Positions 1-7,141 of a DNA stretch of 22,550 nucleotides are shown here, one piece after another; position 1 is the first letter of the stretch; the number at the start of each line of letters is the position of its first letter. The DNA lies in the NCBI GenBank assembly GCA_964651435.1, contig CAZYVU010000043.1:1-22550 (forward strand), written 5' to 3'. The translations under genes were made by a program, and so were the position numbers. The notes below the pieces were generated by a model. It made no database searches. It was given only the letters and a program-made list of their open reading frames with translations, and was not told where the DNA came from. Source of the DNA: CAZYVU01 sp964651435. Its GTDB lineage: Bacteria; Desulfobacterota; Syntrophorhabdia; Syntrophorhabdales; CAYQXL01.

Positions 1-35
1 GAAATGTGGTACGTGTAGGGCGGCAGGCGCAGGGT

Positions 36-1943
36 CTATCGGGGCGTCGACACCGTCTCCTCAGCCATGAGGAGCCAGTGGCCGTCCTTTTGCACGAGGG
101 TGAGGAGCTTGAGGGTTTCGTCGGCGTAGTTGTCGGCGTAGTATCGTTGCAGCGCCCGCACGGCGGCGTGCGTACCGCTTTGACCCCGGAAGACGAAAAC
201 AGCGGGATTTTCGAGGGCCACACGAACATAGGTCCGTTCCCCCATAATCTGCGCCTTTCGATCAGCAAAGGTCTTCCGCCCCACTCCGTCCTTTACGAAA
301 CCCGGCCCGTAGAGGGAGAGGTGCCTTTTGGCATCAAGGCCTTCCCATGACTCCCGCCACTCCTTGAGAAAGGCCATAACCTGCTGCGCCGCTTCCCCCT
401 GCACCTTACCGTCGACAAGGCGAATACGGCCGGTAAGGATCAGCGGGGTGCCCTCTGATTTCATAAAGGGCCACAGCTCTCTCATGGAATCGTCATCAAC
501 GGCCAGGGCAGGGTGTTCGGCGGCCCCACTTCCCGTTTCGCCCTTGTGGAGCACGAGAATCCGTGCCGCCCCCGGCGCCCATTGGCCTGAAGGAAGGAAA
601 TTGACAAGGAGAAAGGATATGGCGTTCCTGCCCGCCTGCCGGCGTATCTCCGCCCCCTGGCGGCGCGAAAAGAAGATCAGTTCACCGCCGCCTTCCCCTG
701 CGCTCTTCAGCAACCGTTGACCGGGAGGGTTAAGGCTGCAAGGAATGGCTTTGACAAGCGAGACGGTGCCGTTCCCTGTGCCTGCGAAAAGCGAGAGTTT
801 TCCTGTTTCCCGTTCACAGATAAGGATATGTTCGCCCTGCGGGATCACGGCAAGAGGCGCCGGGACCTGGACGGTTTGCTGTGGCTCGGAGCGGGTGGGC
901 TCGACTCGGGCCGGCGATGCAGCGGGTGAAACGGGAGCGGCGGGCGAGACGGCAGCCTGTGGCGTCCTGTGATCCGATTTCCAAAAAAGGTCATGGATTG
1001 CCGGAAAAAGGCCGGCAAGACCGAGAAGGAGGATAACCAGAATGAGCCAGAGCGCCCCGGCGAGGTAAATGGACGGCCTCTGTCTGATGCCCGGGCCTGA
1101 AGGCGGCCGGTGGCTGTCAAAGAGCACCGATATGTTCTGCTCCTTCAGGGCCTCTTCGGCCACGGCCTCGTCAACGGTCGTGCCGGACCGCGCATAGAGT
1201 CCCAGGAGGCACCTGTCTGCAATGATGTTCACAAGCCTCGGGTAGCCCTTGGAAGCTATAAAGATGCGCCTTACCGCCTCGGGGGAGAAGCCCGGCGTTC
1301 CCTTCGACCCCGCCTTGATGAGCCGGTAGTTTATGTAGGGGCCGACCTCTTCGAGGGTCAAGGGCTTGAGCACATAGACGACGGTAATGCGCTGCGTCAG
1401 GTAGCGGAGCTGCTCTTCCTTGAGTCGTTCCGTCAGCTCGGGCTGAGCAAAGAGCACGATGTGGAGTATCTTCTCCTTGTCCGTCTCAAGGTTCGACAGG
1501 ATGCGGACGAATTCCAGCACCTCCTTTGTCAGGAGCTGTGCCTCGTCGACGACGAGAACGCACTTCTTGCCCTTGGCAAATTCGGCAATGAGGAAGGCCT
1601 CCAGGGCGTCGAGCATGCCCTTTTTTGTCGGTGCCGGGCATGGGACGGCAAACTCCTTCAGCACCTCCCTCAGGAACTCCTCGTCCGTCATGATGGGATT
1701 GAGGATCAATGCTGTGTTGTGGTGCTCCGGATCGAGGGAGCTCAAGAAGATGCGGGAGAGCATCGTCTTGCCCGTACCGACGTCTCCCGATATGAGAGCG
1801 AATCCCTCCTTGAGGCCGATGAAAAAGCCCAGGTGGTCCAGTGCCTCACGGTGCGTTGCCGATTCGAAGAAGAAGGACGGATCGGGCGTGATGCCGAAGG
1901 GCTTTTCCTTGAGCCCGAAGTATTCTATGTACGGTATATCCAT
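36..1943 (-). CDS. ExeA/GspA/MshM-like AAA+ ATPase with transmembrane anchor and periplasmic pseudo-L,D-transpeptidase plus Cds6/NTF2-like domains
   Basis: The 635-residue product opens with the ExeA-family signature (YFGLKEKPFGITPDP near residues 8-22). Walker A is GDVGTGKT (53-60) and Walker B is VLVVDEAQ (129-136). One transmembrane segment lies at about 292-315, followed by a Pro/Ala linker. ExeA/GspA ATPases help assemble secretins through the peptidoglycan, and MshM is the MSHA-pilus member. Family members usually carry a small peptidoglycan-binding domain after the membrane segment. Here residues 370-515 instead resemble an L,D-transpeptidase (YkuD) domain without its cysteine, and 525-630 resemble the Cds6 C-terminal NTF2-like domain (EWRESWEGLD start). 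The ATG at 1943 was chosen because GGGAGG sits just upstream and the ExeA homology starts there; the frame stays open upstream to 2132 without family similarity. The gene is divergent from the pilus operon. The ATPase call is strong; the C-terminal calls are inference. Confidence 0.88.
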   Translation of the reverse strand: MDIPYIEYFGLKEKPFGITPDPSFFFESATHREALDHLGFFIGLKEGFALISGDVGTGKTMLSRIFLSSLDPEHHNTALILNPIMTDEEFLREVLKEFAVPCPAPTKKGMLDALEAFLIAEFAKGKKCVLVVDEAQLLTKEVLEFVRILSNLETDKEKILHIVLFAQPELTERLKEEQLRYLTQRITVVYVLKPLTLEEVGPYINYRLIKAGSKGTPGFSPEAVRRIFIASKGYPRLVNIIADRCLLGLYARSGTTVDEAVAEEALKEQNISVLFDSHRPPSGPGIRQRPSIYLAGALWLILVILLLGLAGLFPAIHDLFWKSDHRTPQAAVSPAAPVSPAASPARVEPTRSEPQQTVQVPAPLAVIPQGEHILICERETGKLSLFAGTGNGTVSLVKAIPCSLNPPGQRLLKSAGEGGGELIFFSRRQGAEIRRQAGRNAISFLLVNFLPSGQWAPGAARILVLHKGETGSGAAEHPALAVDDDSMRELWPFMKSEGTPLILTGRIRLVDGKVQGEAAQQVMAFLKEWRESWEGLDAKRHLSLYGPGFVKDGVGRKTFADRKAQIMGERTYVRVALENPAVFVFRGQSGTHAAVRALQRYYADNYADETLKLLTLVQKDGHWLLMAEETVSTPR

Positions 1944-1957
1944 GCCGCCTCCCATAT

Positions 1958-1986
1958 AATATCTACGCATTTCCGCGTCCTTGCAA
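1958..1986 (-). promoter_or_regulatory. possible sigma-70 promoter for the ExeA-like ATPase gene
   Basis: Read on the minus strand, TTGCAA (1981-1986) is followed after 17 bases by GATATT (1958-1963). Each hexamer matches 4 of 6 consensus bases. Transcription would start about 10 bases before the start codon, just ahead of the GGGAGG ribosome site. This is a weak match by eye only. Confidence 0.25.
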
Positions 1987-2011
1987 GGAAAAAGTCGTGG
2001 AAGCGAGAAGC

Positions 2012-2051
2012 GGTTTGTTTGGTTCATCCTGTTTGTTTGGTTTCTTTGGTT
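2012..2051. repeat. short direct repeats (GTTTGTTTGGTT)
   Basis: The 12-mer GTTTGTTTGGTT occurs at 2013-2024 and again at 2031-2042, an 18-base period. A degenerate third unit (TCTTTGGTT) follows at 2043-2051. Read on the other strand this is an AACCAAAC-type repeat. It lies in non-coding sequence and I assign no function. Confidence 0.6.
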
Positions 2052-2121
2052 GACGACAGGGCAAACATGACAAACCACTGTAAGTATCCCTCGCCCGCAT
2101 CCCCTCAAGGTTTCGCAGGGA

Positions 2122-2158
2122 CCGCTCCTCAAGTGAGCGGCCGGGAACGCTCCTCAAG
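2122..2158. repeat. direct repeat CGCTCCTCAAG with an overlapping inverted repeat
   Basis: The 11-mer CGCTCCTCAAG occurs at 2123-2133 and at 2148-2158 (25-base period). The first copy also forms an inverted repeat, CCGCTC (2122-2127) with GAGCGG (2135-2140), around a 7-base loop. It could be an operator or an intergenic repeat element; the sequence does not decide. Confidence 0.5.
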
Positions 2159-2228
2159 CGAAGCGCTCATCACCCACCGGAATACAGCGGGTCCGTGACG
2201 GCTGCGCTTCTCATTCGGTCCCGATGTC

Positions 2229-2260
2229 AATCCAAAATCCGAAATGCAAAATCCAAAATC
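2229..2260. repeat. imperfect tandem repeat of AATCCAAA-type units
   Basis: The stretch is built from near-identical units (AATCCAAA, ATCCGAAA, TGCAAA, ATCCAAAATC). This kind of intergenic short tandem repeat is familiar from many draft bacterial genomes, where it yields spurious peptides on the reverse strand. I see no function for it. Confidence 0.5.
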
Positions 2261-2311
2261 GTCCCTCTTAATATTGTTGCGGCCCTTTCTGCAACCGTGT
2301 AAGATTAACGT

Positions 2312-3022
2312 ATGCTCCTTTCCGTTATCATGCCCGTTTACAATGAAAAGGCCTTTATTGAGGAGATTCTGCGGCGTGTCAAGGAGGCCTCCTATGACAA
2401 GCAGATTATCCTCGTCGACGACTGTTCCACCGACGGGACGCGGCAGATCCTCGAAGGCCTGACCGCCGAGAGGGCCGGAGGGGCCGAGGGCCGGACATGG
2501 CAACTGGACGTTGCCTTTCACGACACAAACATGGGAAAGGGTGCGGCCGTGCGCACGGGCCTCGCCCTCGCCCGGGGCGACGTCGTGATTATCCAGGATG
2601 CAGACCTGGAGTACGACCCCAAGGAGTACCCGAGGCTCCTGGAGCCCATTCTGCAGAACGTGGCCGATGTCGTCTACGGGTCCCGATTCCTCGGCGGGCC
2701 CCACAGGGTGCTCCTGTTCTGGCACTTCATGGGAAATCAGCTCGTGACCCTTCTCTCGAACATCTTTACGAACCTGAACCTCACGGACATGGAGACAGGC
2801 TACAAGGTCTTTAAAAAAGCCGTTTTAGATGATATACTTGTAGAATCTAACAGGTTTGGCTTTGAGCCGGAGATTACGGCCAAGGTGGCCAAGAAACGAT
2901 GCAGGATTTACGAAGTTCCTATTTCGTACTATGGAAGAGGGTATACGGAGGGAAAGAAGATTACATGGAAAGACGGTGTCAAGGCCCTCTTTACCATTCT
3001 CAGGTACAACGTCTTCCGCTGA
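2312..3022 (+). CDS. family 2 glycosyltransferase, DPM1/polyprenyl-phosphate sugar synthase-like
   Basis: The 236-residue protein has a GT-A fold signature: SVIMPVYNE at 4-12, the nucleotide-binding DDCSTDGT at 36-43, the metal-binding DADLEYDP at 96-103, GSRF at 123-126 and DMETGYK at 159-165. The ending (GRGYTEGKKITWKDG) is typical of soluble DPM1-like enzymes, which move a sugar from a nucleotide donor to a polyprenyl phosphate on the inner face of the membrane. There are no C-terminal membrane segments, unlike CsbB/GtrB relatives. The ATG at 2312 fits the family start exactly, but no Shine-Dalgarno is visible. The first pseudopilin gene appears to start inside its 3' end. The sugar and acceptor cannot be read from sequence. 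It may feed glycosylation of the pilus. Confidence 0.9.
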   Translation: MLLSVIMPVYNEKAFIEEILRRVKEASYDKQIILVDDCSTDGTRQILEGLTAERAGGAEGRTWQLDVAFHDTNMGKGAAVRTGLALARGDVVIIQDADLEYDPKEYPRLLEPILQNVADVVYGSRFLGGPHRVLLFWHFMGNQLVTLLSNIFTNLNLTDMETGYKVFKKAVLDDILVESNRFGFEPEITAKVAKKRCRIYEVPISYYGRGYTEGKKITWKDGVKALFTILRYNVFR

Positions 3023-3513
3023 CGCCCCAGAACGGCGCCGGGCTTAAACGCCTCGACGGTCCTCTACCGGCAAGCCTATTCAAATCACTGTATTTCCTAA
3101 AGCAGAGCGGCTTCACCATCATTGAACTCATTGTGGTCCTGGTCCTTCTCGGTGTGCTCGTGGCGGCCGTTGCGACGAGGGTGCCCACGGGTTTTCTCGG
3201 TTCCCAGGGTATCGGCGTTCAGGTGGCTGTGGATCAGGTGGTTGCCGACATACAGTATGCTCAGGCGCTTGCCATGGCGGCCGCCGCGCAGCGGCGCATC
3301 AGTTTTGCGGCCGGCGCCACGGCGTACCAGATTCAGAACGAATCGGGGGTGCTCATTGAACAGAGGAATCTACCCGCCGGTGTCTCCATAGCAGCGGTGA
3401 CGAACAACCCCGTTATATTCAATTCTTTGGGGGAAAAGATGTCCGGAACGAGCACCGTAACGATAGGCGGACGGTCGATCACCATATATGGGGTGACGGG
3501 CAAGGTGCTATGA
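2965..3513 (+). CDS. type IV pilus pseudopilin, GspH/FimT class
   Basis: A class III prepilin motif is clear: SG^FTIIEL followed by a hydrophobic helix (IVVLVLLGVLVAAVA) encoded from about 3112, with Glu at mature position 5. The rest is a small beta-rich globular domain of about 110 residues (SFAAGATAYQI, ITIYGVTGKVL) as in FimT/GspH. The start is uncertain. No ATG, GTG or TTG lies in frame between the glycosyltransferase stop and the cleavage site. The ATG at 2965 has GGAGGG 12 bases upstream but gives a 49-residue leader; a CTG at 3088 would give a normal 8-residue leader but has no ribosome site. It is the first of four pseudopilins in H-I-J-K order and would be cleaved by a PilD peptidase encoded elsewhere. 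Confidence 0.85.
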   Translation: MERRCQGPLYHSQVQRLPLTPQNGAGLKRLDGPLPASLFKSLYFLKQSGFTIIELIVVLVLLGVLVAAVATRVPTGFLGSQGIGVQVAVDQVVADIQYAQALAMAAAAQRRISFAAGATAYQIQNESGVLIEQRNLPAGVSIAAVTNNPVIFNSLGEKMSGTSTVTIGGRSITIYGVTGKVL

Positions 3514-3929
3514 TGCCGAACCGACATGGTGTCACACTTATCGAGCTGATCGTCTTCATCATCGTCGCAGGCATCTTTGTGCCCCTGGCCTACATTGCCT
3601 TTTCAGCGGCTACGAAGAGCGGCACCAACCCGGAGCTGATGATGCGGGCCCGGTTCGCCGCCGAGCAAAAGATGGAAGCCGTCACGAGTCACACGTTCGA
3701 GGACTTGGCGTCGTCGGCTTCGTTTATGAACGGTGGCCTGTCGGCCTTGGGTGTCAACTCGATTAACGGGCTTGCTGTCAACTGGAATGTCTGCTATGTG
3801 GCACACAACGCCCTCAACAGTTGCATTACCGTAGGTATGCCGACGAAATACATGCGCATCCGCGTATGGCTTACCAATCCGAGCTATGAAGCGGTTACCC
3901 TCTTGACCAAGAGGACGGCCGATGAATAG
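3510..3929 (+). CDS. type IV pilus pseudopilin, GspI/PilV-like
   Basis: This is a 139-residue protein with a short leader (MMPNRHG) and the prepilin helix VTLIELIVFIIVAGIFVPLAY; Glu is kept at mature position 5 and residue +1 is Val rather than Phe. The start overlaps the previous stop as ATGA, so translation is coupled; a second ATG at 3513 is equally possible. The globular part is short and has two cysteines (CYVAHNALNSC) close enough for one disulfide. Position in the cluster, second of four, fits the GspI/PilV/MshD class. Assignment to class rests mostly on order and size, because pseudopilin globular domains diverge fast. Confidence 0.82.
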   Translation: MMPNRHGVTLIELIVFIIVAGIFVPLAYIAFSAATKSGTNPELMMRARFAAEQKMEAVTSHTFEDLASSASFMNGGLSALGVNSINGLAVNWNVCYVAHNALNSCITVGMPTKYMRIRVWLTNPSYEAVTLLTKRTADE

Positions 3930-4497
3930 AGGATTCAGCCTTATCGAGGTCGTCATAACGCTTGTCGTATTGGCTATCGTAGGAATTTTTACCTTCTCTT
4001 TCCTGGGAAAAAACATACAGACGTACCGGCTCATGGAGGACCAGCGGACAGCCCATCAGGAGGCTGCCACGGTCCTGGAGCGGATCACCAGAGAGCTTAG
4101 GGATGCGGCGGCGTCTCCAACCTTTTCTGGGGGCACACTATCCTTCCAGGGGGCCCACGGGACCGGTGCTGACTCCAACACCTACGTGAGCTTTTGTCTT
4201 AACAGCGGCAGCGGCCAACTTTTTCGCTGTTCCGGGGCCGGTTCGTTGTGTGCCAACTGCACAGGAAGCGGCATTTTGCTCGCCACGGGCATCTCCTCAT
4301 TTTCCGTCACACAGCAGACGTATGGCGGGGTGGTGGAGGGCTGGGTCGTCAGCCTGACGGCCTCGGCAGGGGGCCAAACGCAGAGCTACGGCGTTCTCGT
4401 GGACCCAAAGAACCAGCCTTTCCTCGGCTGTGCCGGCACGCAACCGGAGTTCTGCGGGAGAAACTTTGGAGGTTACTATGAAGACAAGATATACTGA
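3922..4497 (+). CDS. type IV pilus pseudopilin, GspJ/PilW-like
   Basis: The 191-residue product has leader MNRG^ and helix FSLIEVVITLVVLAIVGIF, with Glu at mature position 5. The segment after the helix (HQEAATVLERITRELRDAA, about 45-63) is the conserved stalk of the PilW/GspJ class. Six cysteines (92, 103, 110, 113, 170, 178) could stabilise the periplasmic domain. The start overlaps the previous gene by 8 bases. In related systems GspJ/PilW joins the pseudopilin complex that primes and caps the fibre. Class assignment is good; the exact partners are inferred from the neighbouring genes. Confidence 0.84.
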   Translation: MNRGFSLIEVVITLVVLAIVGIFTFSFLGKNIQTYRLMEDQRTAHQEAATVLERITRELRDAAASPTFSGGTLSFQGAHGTGADSNTYVSFCLNSGSGQLFRCSGAGSLCANCTGSGILLATGISSFSVTQQTYGGVVEGWVVSLTASAGGQTQSYGVLVDPKNQPFLGCAGTQPEFCGRNFGGYYEDKIY

Positions 4498-5398
4498 AGG
4501 GGGGTTCGCCCTTATCGCCCTCGTTGTCATCCTGGTTGCCGTCAGCATTGTCGGTGCCGGTATCGTTGCCTTCATGGGTGCCAAGCAGAAGACATTCCCA
4601 CGGTACGTCCTCTCCTATAAGGCCCTTATGATTGCCAACGCAGGTGTGGAGTACGCCATACGTTACACAAAGGACAACATCGCGGCTTTAGGGGGGCTGG
4701 TCGGCCTCAACCAGTCCGTCAGCTTCGGCGGCGGCAGTTTCACGGTCCAGTATGTGGGGGGCGCCAACTACACACTACGCTCAACAGGTTCCATCGGTGG
4801 AGTGACGCGTGTAGTTGAGCTGAACCAATTTCCTGGTTTTGTCTTTGGAACAGGACTGATCCTGACCCAATGGATCGACCCTTCGCGGGCGCCCTCAAGG
4901 CATTCTCGGGAGATCACCGTTCCCATGACGAACCTGTATAACAGGACGATCTACATCAAGTTCATGACCCTCGCCGTGCCTCCCCACGGCAACACCGACA
5001 GGGTGGAGGCGGTTACGATGGCGGGCGCGACCGTGTACGACGTTGGGAGCAACGTGCCGTTCAACGATAAATCGAACCCCAACTACCAGAAGCACGGCTC
5101 CAACGAGGGCATCTGCATCCCTGACCCAAGCACAGACACCTTCCTCTGTCCCCAACCGGCCTGCCCCGGCACGTGTCCGAACATGGTTACCGGGCGGTGC
5201 CCCTCCCCTGAAATGCACTTTGCCGTCATTCCGTGCGCCTCCAACTGGAACCTCGCTTTGCCGGCAGGCAGCACTTCTCCCATCCTGGGTTTTAAATCGG
5301 GATCGCTGAAAGGCACCTACTCGGGTGCTTTTTACTACGACTTTAACACAAGCTATGGCGCTCTCAAGTCATCGAAGGTCTCCTTCACCATTAACTGA
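4478..5398 (+). CDS. type IV pilus pseudopilin, PilX/GspK-like, with cysteine-rich insert
   Basis: The 306-residue protein has leader MKTRYTEGG^ and helix FALIALVVILVAVSIVGAGIVAF. Mature position 5 is Ala, not Glu. Loss of this Glu is the hallmark of the GspK/PilX class, whose members sit at the fibre tip and have no subunit above them. The large globular domain has a cysteine-rich stretch with C213, C224, C229, C233, C241 and C253. The ATG at 4478 was chosen over the open frame upstream because GGAGG lies 5 bases before it and it gives a normal leader. It overlaps the previous gene by 20 bases. No PilY1-like gene follows, although PilX and PilY1 are often neighbours. Confidence 0.85.
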   Translation: MKTRYTEGGFALIALVVILVAVSIVGAGIVAFMGAKQKTFPRYVLSYKALMIANAGVEYAIRYTKDNIAALGGLVGLNQSVSFGGGSFTVQYVGGANYTLRSTGSIGGVTRVVELNQFPGFVFGTGLILTQWIDPSRAPSRHSREITVPMTNLYNRTIYIKFMTLAVPPHGNTDRVEAVTMAGATVYDVGSNVPFNDKSNPNYQKHGSNEGICIPDPSTDTFLCPQPACPGTCPNMVTGRCPSPEMHFAVIPCASNWNLALPAGSTSPILGFKSGSLKGTYSGAFYYDFNTSYGALKSSKVSFTIN

Positions 5399-5464
5399 TG
5401 CGCGGGGCAATCTCCTTGAGCCTTTGTCAGAGGGGGCTTGATAGGGGCTTCCGGGTGATTTCCC

Positions 5465-5493
5465 TTGACAGGACGCCATTCTTCATGCATGAT
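5465..5493 (+). promoter_or_regulatory. possible sigma-70 promoter ahead of the pilM-pilN gene
   Basis: A perfect TTGACA (5465-5470) is followed after 17 bases by CATGAT (5488-5493), which matches 4 of 6 bases of the -10 consensus. It lies in the only sizeable gap (111 bases) inside the pilus operon. The predicted start would fall about 10 bases before the ATG, which leaves little room for a ribosome site, so the call is weak. Confidence 0.3.
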
Positions 5494-5509
5494 ACGGATG
5501 GGGTAGAAC

Positions 5510-7141
5510 ATGGATACGCTGGGCGTTGACATAGGTACCACCTCGATCAAATACCTGCTCTGGAGGGGAAGGAGGGGCAGGGGCGCCGTTGTATCGCAGG
5601 GTGAGCTGCCCTATGATGGGACGTGGGAAAGCCTTGATCAGGCGGCTGCCGCGCTCAGGACGCGGGAAGGCACAAAAGTGGCCCTCTCCATGAGCATCAC
5701 ATCACAGAACATCGTAAAAAAGACCTTCACCATTCCCGTTCTCCCCAAGAAAGAGTTGCGTGAGGCCCTGAACTGGTCCGCATCGAAGGTCGTTTCTACG
5801 CCCCTCGATGACATGAATTACGAGTATGTCATGCTGGGCCAGGTTTCCGAGAAGGGTATCCAAAAGGAGGAGATACTCTTCGTCGGTACCGAAAAGGCGT
5901 ATCTCGGGAAGATTATCGCCGCTTTTCGGCAGGCGGGCTTTGCCGACATCGTGCTTGTTACCGACCTGGGCTCCTGCTTTCTCCCTATCGTGCAAAAGGT
6001 GAAGGGCGCCTCCGTTGCCGTCGTCGACATCGGGGGCAAACAGACGGGCATGTATATTTTCGACGGGAGAAAGGCGAGATTGGTCAGGGAGATCATGACG
6101 GCCTCGGAGAGCTTTACCGATGCGCTGATGACAGGACTCAACCTCTCATACGAGGAGGCTGAGGCCTACAAGATCCAGAAGGGCTTTGATGAGGGGTCGA
6201 AAGAAGCCCTCTTCACTCCCATGGAGCGCCTTGCCGGGGAGCTGCGGCGTACCTTGAAGGTCTACGTTCAGCGGTATCCGGACAAGCCAATTGCCAAAGT
6301 GTGTGTCACCGGACGGGGGTCGAGGATACCCAATTTCCTGGAAACCCTTCAGTACCACGTGGACGAGGAGGTGGAAATGCTCGCTGCCCCGGCCGCCATT
6401 GACGAGGATTTTATTCCCGCCTATATGGCCGCCGCGAGAAAGGAGACCCTGCTCAACCTCCTCCCGGCAGACGTAAAGCTGCGCCGCAAGGAGCTGGAAT
6501 ACGGCAGGTGGGCAAGGATCGGCACTGCGGCCGTCGTTTCGGCCCTCATCATCTTTTCTCTCAATAGCATGGCCCATTACAACAGGTTCAAGAACGAGGC
6601 AGAGCTGGAAAAACGAAAGCTTGCCGAGAAGCAGGCGAGTTTAGCGGCCTTGAAGCAGACGGCATCCCAGTCGCGCTACAACGAGCTCTTAGGGGCGCAA
6701 AAAGACCTCAAAGAGCGTTCGGCCGTGCTGCTTACCGTGCTGAAATATTTTTCCGCCTACACGCCCCGGGAGATCTATCTTCGGGAGATCGAATTCGGGC
6801 CTGCACCTGCCGCCGACGCCTCCAAGCCCGGCGCTGCAGCCGGTGATGCCCAGAAGCCCCCTCCCCCAACCCCTGCTCCCGCCAAAGACGGCAAGAACCT
6901 GCAGGAGACGGTGAAAGACGCCGTCAAAGCCGATGAGGACCCCTTTCGGGTGAGGCTACGGGGATACGTCTTCGGCGAGGCGGATACGTGGGAGCCTGCC
7001 CTGGCGGACCTCTTGATCCGCATGGAGCAGTCCCGGTTCTTCTCGGAAGTTCAGGTGTCGGGTAAGACGGCGAAGGAGCTCCGGGGCCGCAGCGTAATGG
7101 AGTTCTCACTAACGGCACGGTGCAGAGGCTATGAAATTTAG
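5510..7141 (+). CDS. pilM: fused PilM-PilN pilus assembly protein
   Basis: This 543-residue protein joins two normally separate proteins. Residues 1-310 are the actin-like PilM: phosphate loop 1 GVDIGTTSIK (5-14), phosphate loop 2 VVDIGGKQTG (171-180) and the nucleotide-site motif VTGRGSRIPNF (266-276). Residues 314-543 are PilN: the cytoplasmic LLNLLPAD motif (314-321), one membrane segment (336-354), a coiled-coil stretch (about 358-405), a Pro/Ala linker (430-460) and a periplasmic ferredoxin-like domain (478-540). In other systems the PilN N-terminal peptide docks into a groove of PilM; here the two are covalently joined. The two halves are in one uninterrupted frame. It overlaps pilO by 11 bases, matching the usual M-N-O-P order. 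MSHA systems have MshI and related proteins in this place. Confidence 0.93.
   Translation: MDTLGVDIGTTSIKYLLWRGRRGRGAVVSQGELPYDGTWESLDQAAAALRTREGTKVALSMSITSQNIVKKTFTIPVLPKKELREALNWSASKVVSTPLDDMNYEYVMLGQVSEKGIQKEEILFVGTEKAYLGKIIAAFRQAGFADIVLVTDLGSCFLPIVQKVKGASVAVVDIGGKQTGMYIFDGRKARLVREIMTASESFTDALMTGLNLSYEEAEAYKIQKGFDEGSKEALFTPMERLAGELRRTLKVYVQRYPDKPIAKVCVTGRGSRIPNFLETLQYHVDEEVEMLAAPAAIDEDFIPAYMAAARKETLLNLLPADVKLRRKELEYGRWARIGTAAVVSALIIFSLNSMAHYNRFKNEAELEKRKLAEKQASLAALKQTASQSRYNELLGAQKDLKERSAVLLTVLKYFSAYTPREIYLREIEFGPAPAADASKPGAAAGDAQKPPPPTPAPAKDGKNLQETVKDAVKADEDPFRVRLRGYVFGEADTWEPALADLLIRMEQSRFFSEVQVSGKTAKELRGRSVMEFSLTARCRGYEI

Larger units (their letters stand above)
1944..2311. other. divergent intergenic region, no gene seen, contains short repeats
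   Basis: These 368 bases separate the minus-strand ATPase from the plus-strand glycosyltransferase. I see no credible coding sequence: the open frames here have no initiation signal and no family character. The region holds three patches of short repeats (listed separately) and possible promoters at both ends. Its composition is uneven, with G/T-rich and A/C-rich patches unlike the flanking genes. Confidence 0.7.

Noticed and set aside
2041..2090. Possible c-di-GMP (GEMM) riboswitch because of GGGCAAAC
   Set aside because: The rest of the conserved core (ACGCAAAGC and the expected stems) is missing.
1110..2198. Long open frame on the plus strand, antisense to the ExeA-like ATPase gene
   Set aside because: It mirrors the codon pattern of the ATPase, has no domain character and no ribosome site; a shadow of a GC-rich gene.
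3797..3835. TGGCAC followed later by TTGCAT as a sigma-54 promoter
   Set aside because: The spacing between the two elements is far longer than the required 5 bases and it lies inside a pseudopilin gene.
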